11,841 nt of DNA from Rhodospirillaceae bacterium. Its GTDB lineage: Bacteria > Pseudomonadota > Alphaproteobacteria > MPNO01 > UBA2964. A model generated the notes under the pieces. The model worked only from the letters and a program-made list of their open reading frames with translations, was not told the DNA's origin and ran no database searches. A program made the position numbers and the translations under genes. The stretch's first letter is position 1. Each line of letters opens with the position of its first letter. This document shows, piece after piece, positions 1 to 6,183 of the stretch. The stretch covers positions 1 through 11,841 of the forward strand of contig JABJKO010000225.1 of assembly GCA_018660305.1 (NCBI GenBank). The letters are read 5' to 3'.

Positions 1-28
1 AAATTGCGAATAGCCGAAGAACCGCCCC

Positions 29-2083
29 CTACCCCGTCACCGGATTGCGGCAATCCAGCGCGCCGCTTTCCAGCACGGTGATTTTCCAGCCGGGGGGCAC
101 CACGGATGTACCGCCGGCTTCCTCGATGATGGCCGGGCCTTCGAGGGTTCCACCCGCCATCATTCTGGCGCGGTCGTGGATGGGGCAATCGGTCCAGTCG
201 GAACCGAACCAGACCGGGCGGGTCTCGAGGACGGAACTGCCGTCGGCATCGGACGCAAAGCCCAGGGTGGGTTTGTCGACGATGCCCAGCGAGACCAGCC
301 GGACATTGACGATCTCGCAATCGTTATTCATGTCCGCGTGACCGAATGTTTGCGTGTGGCGCTCGGCAAAGGCCAGACGCAGAGCCTCGGGATCCGGCGC
401 GTCGCCATCGACGGGCACGGCCAGGGTATAGCTTTGCCCGGCATAGCGCATGTCGACGGTAAAGCCGTGGGTCTGGCGATCCGGGCCGAACCCGTCCTCC
501 ACCAGCAGCGCGGCGGCCTCTTCCCGGAGTGACCCGGCCATGGATTTAAGCGCAACAATATCCAGCGTACTCAGACGGCCGCCCCAGGCCCGGACGAAAT
601 CGCGCCGCTGATCGGCCAGCAGCTGGCCTAGCGCCGACAGGTGGCCAGGAAAGCGCGGTACGATAACCTGCGGCACGGCCAGTTCTTCGGCCACCAGGAA
701 CACATGCATGGGCCCTGCCCCGCCAAACCCAAGGAGGGCGAAATCCCGCGGATCGAAACCCCGGTGAACCGACACTTCGCGGACGGCGCCGGCCATCTTG
801 GCCACCGCGATACGGAGAACCCCGTCCGCTAGCGCCACAATGTCCATGGGCGTGCCGCCCCGCGCCAGTTCCTGCGCTAAATTCCCGAAAGCCAGCTCCG
901 CCGCCGGTTTGTCCAGCTGGAGCCCGCCGGACAAGGTCCGGTCGGTGGGCAGACGCCCCATCAGCAGATTGGCATCGGATATGGTCGGTTCCGTCCCACC
1001 GCGCCCGTAACAGGCCGGTCCCGGCAGAGCGCCGGCGCTGCGCGGTCCCACTTCCAGGGTTCCGTCTTCGCCCATCCAGGCGATAGAGCCGCCACCGGCG
1101 CCGATTGTATGAATATCGAGCTGCGGCACCTGCAGCGGATAGGCGTCGATCTGATTATCATGGCTGATGCGCGGCGTGCGCTGGTAAATCAACGCCACGT
1201 CGGTGCTGGTGCCGCCCATGTCGAAGGTGATGCAATCATCCACATCGGCCAGTTCGCAGACCCGCACCGCGCCGCCGACACCGCCAACCGGACCGGACAG
1301 AAACGTCCCGGCGGCGAATCCCGCCGCCTGTGCCAGCGTCATGGCGCCACCGTTGGAGCCCATGATATTGACCGGCGCTTCCACGCCACGGCCTTTCAGT
1401 TCACTGGCCAGCGTGTCGAGATAATTGGTCACCACCGGTGTCAGATAAGCGTTGAGCACGCAGGTGGAGAAGCGGTGGAACTCACCGCTTTCACGGACCA
1501 CGGCAGCGGAATTACAAACAGGGGCATCGCCCATCAGCGCTTTCAGTTTATCCGCGGCCGTGCGCTCTGTCGCATCATTGGCATAGGCGTTTACGAATCC
1601 GATGGCGACGGTCTCCACACCCAGATCCTTCAGGGTAGCCGCCAGAGGCGCAAAATCATGATCGGCGATGTCGCTGAGTACCGTGCCGTCGGCGGCCGTC
1701 CGTTCCGGCACCTCGAACCTTAAAGTCCGGTCGACCAGTGCCTTTGGTTTCACGAATTTGATATCGAACAGTCCGCCGATCAGACGGCGGGTGCGACCAA
1801 TCTCCAGAGTGTCCCGGAAGCCTTCGGTGGTCACCAGCGCCGTCCTGGCGCCCTTGCGCTCCAGCAACGCGTTGGTCGCGATGGTGGTGCCATGAACGAA
1901 GGCATGAATATCCGCCGCTTCGATGCCGAGCTCGCCCAGCGCGTTGAGCACCCCTTCCCACTGGCGCCCCGGCAATGACGGCACCTTGGCGGTAAGAAGC
2001 GCCTGACTGTCCATGTCGAGGCACAGAATGTCGGTAAACGTGCCACCGACGTCGATCCCAACGAGATAACGGCCTGCCGTCAT
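29..2083 (-). CDS. hyuA: Hydantoinase/oxoprolinase family protein, subunit A (HyuA-like)
   Basis: This 684-aa protein is the ATP-binding subunit of the HyuA/HyuB family, which includes N-methylhydantoinase, 5-oxoprolinase and the beta subunits of acetone and acetophenone carboxylases. These cytoplasmic enzymes use ATP to open a cyclic amide or activate a ketone. Seen directly: an N-terminal ASKHA phosphate loop, GIDVGGTFTD (residues 9-18), a second nucleotide loop, FDMGGTSTD (287-295), and the GPACYG...GGTEPTISDAN block near 354-372. The length is normal for a complete HyuA. The ATG overlaps the hyuB stop codon (shared ATGA at 2080-2083), so the two are translationally coupled and should form a complex. 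The gene ends in TAG, leaving 28 unassigned bases to the window edge. The family is certain, but the substrate cannot be deduced. No third carboxylase-type subunit is visible, which slightly favours a hydrolase over an acetone carboxylase. Confidence 0.93.
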   Translation of the reverse strand: MTAGRYLVGIDVGGTFTDILCLDMDSQALLTAKVPSLPGRQWEGVLNALGELGIEAADIHAFVHGTTIATNALLERKGARTALVTTEGFRDTLEIGRTRRLIGGLFDIKFVKPKALVDRTLRFEVPERTAADGTVLSDIADHDFAPLAATLKDLGVETVAIGFVNAYANDATERTAADKLKALMGDAPVCNSAAVVRESGEFHRFSTCVLNAYLTPVVTNYLDTLASELKGRGVEAPVNIMGSNGGAMTLAQAAGFAAGTFLSGPVGGVGGAVRVCELADVDDCITFDMGGTSTDVALIYQRTPRISHDNQIDAYPLQVPQLDIHTIGAGGGSIAWMGEDGTLEVGPRSAGALPGPACYGRGGTEPTISDANLLMGRLPTDRTLSGGLQLDKPAAELAFGNLAQELARGGTPMDIVALADGVLRIAVAKMAGAVREVSVHRGFDPRDFALLGFGGAGPMHVFLVAEELAVPQVIVPRFPGHLSALGQLLADQRRDFVRAWGGRLSTLDIVALKSMAGSLREEAAALLVEDGFGPDRQTHGFTVDMRYAGQSYTLAVPVDGDAPDPEALRLAFAERHTQTFGHADMNNDCEIVNVRLVSLGIVDKPTLGFASDADGSSVLETRPVWFGSDWTDCPIHDRARMMAGGTLEGPAIIEEAGGTSVVPPGWKITVLESGALDCRNPVTG

Positions 2084-4092
2084 GCCGGCACCGATGTTAC
2101 AGCTCGGGCCTTGACGGAATCGCCGGGGGATGCACCAATCAGCCGCAGACCCGACGGGCCGATCACAACCGATGCGTCGGAGCCGCTATGGGTCACCCGG
2201 GCCCAGCCGCGGAGTGGCGCGGCGGCGCTGCCCCGCAATTCCATAAGCCCGCCATCCTCAACTCCCAAACGGTCCGCAAGGGCGCGGGAAACCGTAAACC
2301 GTCGGCGCGGGCCCTCCACATCATCCTCGTTCGCCGCATCGAGGGCGACGATCAGCCTTGCCGAAACCAGTTCCGCCCTTTTTGCGTCGGTCGCGGTCTG
2401 ATCCACCGCCCCGTTACCATCCAGCACCACGCCATACCGCGCCGCCGCCTGATCCGCGGACAAATAGCCCTGCGCCACGTCATCGGAAACGAGTGCGGCG
2501 TCGCGGATCAAGGGGTCGCCGAAACCGCCACCGCCCGCCGTTTCCTCGCGCACAATATCGCCGGGGCCCAGCGGAAAGCCGGATACCTTGCCGGGCACGT
2601 CGGAGGGCTGAACCACTTCACCATCCCGCAGGACGACGAAACGGTTGGCCGCGCCATTGCTGCCGCCGGCCACCCCATAGGGCGGAATGACGTTCTTTTC
2701 CGACAGGACCGACAGCATGGCGGTCTTGCCGAGGACACGGATATCGCGCCGCAGCCCGAACCCGCCACGCTGATGTCCGTCACCGCAGGCCCCTTCGCGG
2801 ATTTCGCATCGTTCGACGCGCAGGGGATATTGGGATTCCACCGTCTCCACCGACTGGATGGAGTTGAAATCGCCCTCGTTATAGCTACGCACCGCGTTCG
2901 AACCGTCCACGCCATCGGACGCGCCAGTGCCACCGGCCGGCCATTCATAGTGGATCCAGGTGCCGCCATCGTCGCGCGGTCCGGCAATGTGAATATGGTT
3001 GGCGCCGCCTTTGAGATCGCCCACCGACATCTCGGGCACCACCTGCGCCATGGCCGCGGCCACCACAGAATCGATCAGGAACTTGACCTCGGCCATGCCG
3101 CCGCAGGGCGCCGTCTCCCGCGCATTGATGAAACTCTTTTCGGGGGCGTTGACGGTGATGGGATTGAAACTGCCATGATTGATGGGCGTGTTGGGGTCGA
3201 GGAATGCCTTGACGATGGTCCCCACCGCGTTGAATGCCATGGCCGGGCCGCAATTGGTTGGCCCATCGGTCTGCGACGACGTGCCCTCGAAATCGGCGGC
3301 GATAGAATCGCCGGCCACGGTGAGCTTCAGACGCACCACCAGCGGATCGGGATTCGAGCCGTCGCTTTCGATATAGCCCTCGGCATAGAAATCCCCGTCG
3401 GGGCAATCCTTGATGCGGGCCCGCATCTGACGCTCGGAGCGCGCAATCAGCTCTTCGACGCCATCCAGAAGTTCGTTGCCGCCAAACCGTTTGAACAGGC
3501 GCTCAATGTGTTCCGCCGCCTTGCGACCGGTGCCCAGCATGGCATTGAAGTCGCCGATCCGTTCTTCGGGCCCGCGCATATTATTGAACAGGGCATCAAG
3601 CACGCCCTGGTTCATGGTCCCCCGGTCGCAGATCTTGGTCGGCGTGATCCGGATGCCTTCCTGATAGATCTCCTTGACCCGTCCCGAGAGCGACCCCGGC
3701 GTCATGCCGCCCACATCGTTCCAGTGACACCGCATAGCGGCGAAGAGCGCGAGCTTTCCCTCGAAAAACACCGGATGAAGCAAAAGCACGTCGTTCAGAT
3801 GCGTCCCGCCGGTATAGGGATCGTTATGAAGGAACAGATCCCCTTCATGGATATCATCGCCAAACACCTCGACCACTTTGCGGGTCGAATAGGGAACCGC
3901 GAAAATATGGATGGGATGATCCGCCAGCCCCTGGGCAATCTGGCGGCCATCGGCCGACATCAGGGCACAGGAAAAATCATGGCCTTCGTAAATAATGGCC
4001 GCGTACGAGGAATGGATAATGTTGGCGCGCATTTCGCCAACAACCGCGATCATCGATTCCCGTATCAGTTCTAGTTGGACCAGATCGTTCAT
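2080..4092 (-). CDS. hyuB: Hydantoinase/oxoprolinase family protein, subunit B (HyuB-like)
   Basis: This 670-aa protein is the partner subunit of HyuA and is the first gene of the minus-strand pair. Hallmarks seen: HNDPYTGGTHLND (residues 89-101), followed by HWNDVGGMTPGS, PYGVAGGSNGAANR, and ETAGGGGFGDPL near residue 520, where the conserved HyuB core usually draws to a close. In the family, HyuB acts with the ATP-dependent A subunit on a cyclic amide (hydantoin, 5-oxoproline, lactam) or a ketone. The chain continues well past the glycine-rich block: a usual linker to about residue 585, then an extra 80 or so residues (RRRFTVSRALADRLGV... to the end) beyond the roughly 520-600 aa I expect for a stand-alone HyuB. 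The start is the ATG at 4090-4092, with a weak GGA about 6 nt upstream (minus strand). Its promoter should lie in the divergent gap 4093-4254. The family call is firm; the substrate is unknown. Confidence 0.93.
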   Translation of the reverse strand: MNDLVQLELIRESMIAVVGEMRANIIHSSYAAIIYEGHDFSCALMSADGRQIAQGLADHPIHIFAVPYSTRKVVEVFGDDIHEGDLFLHNDPYTGGTHLNDVLLLHPVFFEGKLALFAAMRCHWNDVGGMTPGSLSGRVKEIYQEGIRITPTKICDRGTMNQGVLDALFNNMRGPEERIGDFNAMLGTGRKAAEHIERLFKRFGGNELLDGVEELIARSERQMRARIKDCPDGDFYAEGYIESDGSNPDPLVVRLKLTVAGDSIAADFEGTSSQTDGPTNCGPAMAFNAVGTIVKAFLDPNTPINHGSFNPITVNAPEKSFINARETAPCGGMAEVKFLIDSVVAAAMAQVVPEMSVGDLKGGANHIHIAGPRDDGGTWIHYEWPAGGTGASDGVDGSNAVRSYNEGDFNSIQSVETVESQYPLRVERCEIREGACGDGHQRGGFGLRRDIRVLGKTAMLSVLSEKNVIPPYGVAGGSNGAANRFVVLRDGEVVQPSDVPGKVSGFPLGPGDIVREETAGGGGFGDPLIRDAALVSDDVAQGYLSADQAAARYGVVLDGNGAVDQTATDAKRAELVSARLIVALDAANEDDVEGPRRRFTVSRALADRLGVEDGGLMELRGSAAAPLRGWARVTHSGSDASVVIGPSGLRLIGASPGDSVKARAVTSVPA

Positions 4093-4254
4093 ATCATCCG
4101 ATAAGATTGGCGCGTTGAGCGGCGGACCCTAACATTCTGCCCCGTCGCTCTCCACCCGTAATCTCCGGGAATTTGAATTTAGGCTCATGCCTTGGCAGCA
4201 TGGGGGCCGCCGGATAGGATCGCGCCCGTCTGACAGCAACTCAAATTGAATTCC
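4093..4254. promoter_or_regulatory. Divergent intergenic region with an imperfect operator-like dyad (4186-4202)
   Basis: This 162-bp gap separates the divergent hyuB and acyl-CoA ligase genes, so it must hold promoters for both unless they are read from outside. It contains a dyad, CATGC-CTTGGCA-GCATG (4186-4202), that overlaps a shorter TGCC-TT-GGCA dyad (4188-4197). Such a site could bind a dimeric regulator controlling both directions. No convincing -35/-10 pair or sigma-54 site was found, and no regulator gene lies in the window. The dyad is seen directly; its function is inferred. Confidence 0.35.
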
Positions 4255-5898
4255 ATGGCCGAACCCACCGCCCACATTGATACTTACATTCGCGACAATA
4301 TGCCGCCGGAGGCCCTGTGGCCGGATATGGATTATTCGGTCCTGCCGGAACTCGCCGCCTATCCGACGCGAATGAATGTTGCCGCCGAACTCCTCGACAA
4401 GGCAATCGAGAACGGCCACGGCGACCGGCCCTATATCTATTTCGGCGATGAAATATGGAGCTACGCGGACACCCAGGCCAGGGCCAACCAGATCGCCCGG
4501 GTGCTGGTGGAAGATTGCCATATGGTGCCGGGGGAACGGGTCATCCTGAGGTCGGGCAATCACCCCATGCTCATGGCCGCCTGGTTCGGGATCCTGAAAG
4601 CCGGCGGAATCGCCATCTCCACCATGCCGGTCCTGCGCGAACGCGAACTCACCTATATGATCGGCAAGGCCCAGGTGCAGCTTGCCATCTCCGACAAGAA
4701 ACTCTCCGAAGACATTGAAAAAGCGAAGGAAAACACCGAAACATTGCGCTCTATTCTGTATTTCGGAATGGAGGGCCCGGACGGGCTGGATGCAAGGATG
4801 GCCGGCAAACCCACGGATTTCGCGACGGTGGATACGGCCGCCGACGACCCTGCAATCATCGGCTTTACCTCGGGATCGACGGGAACGCCCAAGGGCACCA
4901 TCCATTTTCACCGCGATATCATGGCCGCCGCCGATACCTTCATCGGACATGTGGTGAAGATCCAGGCCGACGACATCGTCTGCGGCAGTCCCCAGATCGC
5001 GTTTCTCTACGGGTTGTGCGCCTATATGCCGGATACCATGCGGTTCGGCGCCTCGGTGGTGGTGGTGGAACGCGCCACGCCGGAGGTTTTGCTCCAGACC
5101 ATCGAAAAGCATAAGGCAACGGTCTGCTTTTCCACCCCGTCGGGCTACAAGCTCATGCTCGATGCCATCGACAAGTATGACACCTCGTCCCTGCGGCTTT
5201 GCATCGCCGGTGGAGAGCCTTTGGCGCCGGCGGTCTTCCATGGCTGGGAGGAAAAAACCGGTGTCAGGATCATCAACGGGCTCGGTATATCCGAATTGCT
5301 GCACATCTTCATTTCCGCTTCGGGCGACGACATCAAGCCGGGCCTGATCGGCAAGGCGGTGCCCGGTTTCCAGGTCCGGGTGGTGGACGACGAATTTAAC
5401 GACACCGCGCCCGGCGAGATCGGCCAAATGATCGTCAAAGGCCCCAATGGATGCCGCTATCTCGACGATATGGACCGCCAGAAGGCCTATATCCGCGATG
5501 GCTGGAACCTGTCGGGGGATCTCTGCCGTGTGGATGCGGACGGCTATTTCTCATACGAGGCGCGCACCGACGATATGATCCTGACCGGCGGCTACAACGT
5601 CTCCGGGCTGGAGGTCGAGGCGGTTCTGCTGGAGCACGAGGCCGTGCGCGAGGTCGCGGTGGTGAGATCTCCGGACCCGGACCGCGGTCAGATCGTCAAG
5701 GCCTTCATCGAGTTGAAGGACAAATCCGGCGCGAAAGAGGAGCTGGTGGGCGAACTCCAGGATTTTGTAAAATCGCAGATATCCGCCTTTAAATATCCAC
5801 GCGCCATCGAATTCGTCGATGAACTGCCGCACACGCCGACCGGTAAAATTCAGCGCGGCGCGCTGAGACAGCTTGAAAGCGAGCGGGCGGCTTCATAA
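4255..5898 (+). CDS. AMP-forming acyl-CoA ligase, benzoate/2-aminobenzoate-CoA ligase-like
   Basis: This 547-aa cytoplasmic enzyme of the ANL superfamily should activate a carboxylic acid with ATP and transfer it to CoA. The ATP-binding loop is canonical, GFTSGSTGTPKG (residues 203-214). The A8 hinge region runs from WNLSGDL at 417 to about 455, and the catalytic Lys531 sits in the C-terminal TPTGK (527-531). The N-terminus (HIDTYIRDNMPP...WPDMDYSVLPELAAYP) and the chain as a whole match the benzoate-CoA and 2-aminobenzoate-CoA ligase group as I know it, so an aromatic or related acid is the likely substrate; this is inference. ATG at 4255 is chosen over an in-frame TTG at 4246; neither has a clear ribosome-binding site. 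It is divergent from hyuBA, which suggests a shared catabolic context. All key residues are present, so it should be active. It is not closely similar to the two adenylation proteins downstream. Confidence 0.88.
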   Translation: MAEPTAHIDTYIRDNMPPEALWPDMDYSVLPELAAYPTRMNVAAELLDKAIENGHGDRPYIYFGDEIWSYADTQARANQIARVLVEDCHMVPGERVILRSGNHPMLMAAWFGILKAGGIAISTMPVLRERELTYMIGKAQVQLAISDKKLSEDIEKAKENTETLRSILYFGMEGPDGLDARMAGKPTDFATVDTAADDPAIIGFTSGSTGTPKGTIHFHRDIMAAADTFIGHVVKIQADDIVCGSPQIAFLYGLCAYMPDTMRFGASVVVVERATPEVLLQTIEKHKATVCFSTPSGYKLMLDAIDKYDTSSLRLCIAGGEPLAPAVFHGWEEKTGVRIINGLGISELLHIFISASGDDIKPGLIGKAVPGFQVRVVDDEFNDTAPGEIGQMIVKGPNGCRYLDDMDRQKAYIRDGWNLSGDLCRVDADGYFSYEARTDDMILTGGYNVSGLEVEAVLLEHEAVREVAVVRSPDPDRGQIVKAFIELKDKSGAKEELVGELQDFVKSQISAFKYPRAIEFVDELPHTPTGKIQRGALRQLESERAAS

Positions 5899-5932
5899 CG
5901 GCGCTTTTCCAGTTCCCCCTGACAAGCCCCCC

Positions 5933-5957
5933 TGAATAAAGCCCCTTTGAATAAAGC
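5933..5957 (+). repeat. Short tandem repeat, two copies of TGAATAAAGC
   Basis: TGAATAAAGC occurs at 5933-5942 and again at 5948-5957, each preceded by a C-rich run (CCCC or CCCCTT). It lies just after the acyl-CoA ligase stop codon and ahead of the sigma-54 control region. No stem-loop forms, so it is not an intrinsic terminator. It may only be a local duplication. Confidence 0.6.
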
Positions 5958-5986
5958 AAAACTGGGACGACGCCATTAACGTTTGG

Positions 5987-6004
5987 GTGTCGGAAAATTT
6001 TACA
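5987..6004 (+). promoter_or_regulatory. Upstream activator site, copy 1 (predicted enhancer-binding protein site)
   Basis: The element reads GTGTCGGAAAATTTTACA. It matches copy 2 at 15 of 18 positions, differing only in the central three bases, and contains a TGT-N11-ACA dyad with an A/T-rich core. Its centre lies about 152 bp upstream of the start site predicted from the sigma-54 promoter at 6120-6137. The position and repetition fit binding of a sigma-54 activator. The repeat is seen directly; the activator's identity is inferred. Confidence 0.7.
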
Positions 6005-6038
6005 GTTTTTTCCACTTTAACCATAACTGGCCACGAAA

Positions 6039-6056
6039 GTGTCGGTGGATTTTACA
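6039..6056 (+). promoter_or_regulatory. Upstream activator site, copy 2 (predicted enhancer-binding protein site)
   Basis: The element reads GTGTCGGTGGATTTTACA and starts 52 bp after copy 1, close to five turns of B-DNA, so both face the same side of the helix. Its centre is about 100 bp upstream of the predicted transcription start, a usual distance for sigma-54 enhancers. The conserved halves are GTGTCGG and ATTTTACA. No good IHF site was found between it and the promoter. Confidence 0.7.
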
Positions 6057-6119
6057 ATCATCTGCACCGCCGTCTTCTCTTAACCACTGTCTCTCCCACG
6101 AAAGGCCGAATTAACCCGG

Positions 6120-6137
6120 TTGGCACGAAAATTGCAT
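6120..6137 (+). promoter_or_regulatory. Sigma-54 (RpoN) promoter, -24/-12
   Basis: TTGGCACGAAAATTGCAT matches the RpoN consensus (YTGGCACG-N4-TTGCW) at every fixed position, with the required 10 bp between the GG (6122-6123) and the GC (6134-6135). The predicted start site is near 6147, giving a leader of about 37 nt before the GTG at 6184. It is oriented into the right-hand operon and has two enhancer-like repeats upstream. Sigma-54 promoters need an ATP-hydrolysing activator, so the operon should be tightly switched. Confidence 0.88.
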
Positions 6138-6171
6138 CTAAAAGCCAAAGAACGTGGGTTGATTGGGAAAG

Positions 6172-6177
6172 AGAGGA
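6172..6177 (+). promoter_or_regulatory. Ribosome-binding site that fixes the GTG start at 6184
   Basis: AGAGGA lies 6 nt before GTG 6184, a good Shine-Dalgarno distance. It sits inside the longer reading that begins at TTG 6163, which argues against that TTG as the start. Confidence 0.75.
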
Positions 6178-6183
6178 ATAACC

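Noticed and set aside
1109..1723. 204-codon plus-strand frame opposite hyuA
   Set aside because: It lies wholly within hyuA on the other strand and has no motif; a GC-driven shadow.
2188..4074. 628-codon open frame on the plus strand opposite hyuB
   Set aside because: It is fully antisense to a gene with clear HyuB motifs. Its translation is rich in His, Arg and Gly with no recognisable domain, as expected of a GC-rich shadow frame.
4129..5427. 432-codon open frame on the minus strand opposite the acyl-CoA ligase
   Set aside because: It is antisense to an intact ANL enzyme and has low-complexity shadow composition with no domain.
5899..5980. Intrinsic terminator after the acyl-CoA ligase
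   Set aside because: There are C-rich and A-rich runs here but no stem-loop followed by a T run.
6057..6119. IHF site between the enhancer repeats and the sigma-54 promoter
   Set aside because: The nearest candidate (AATCAT at 6056-6061) misses the WATCAA core and the downstream TTR.
5987..6181. 64-codon plus-strand frame across the junction region
   Set aside because: It starts at the first enhancer repeat and runs through the sigma-54 promoter; the sequence is explained by regulation and the peptide has no recognisable features.
6163..6183. TTG at 6163 as the start of the A-PCP-TE protein
   Set aside because: The added residues would be encoded by the ribosome-binding site itself; GTG 6184 has a well-spaced AGAGGA.
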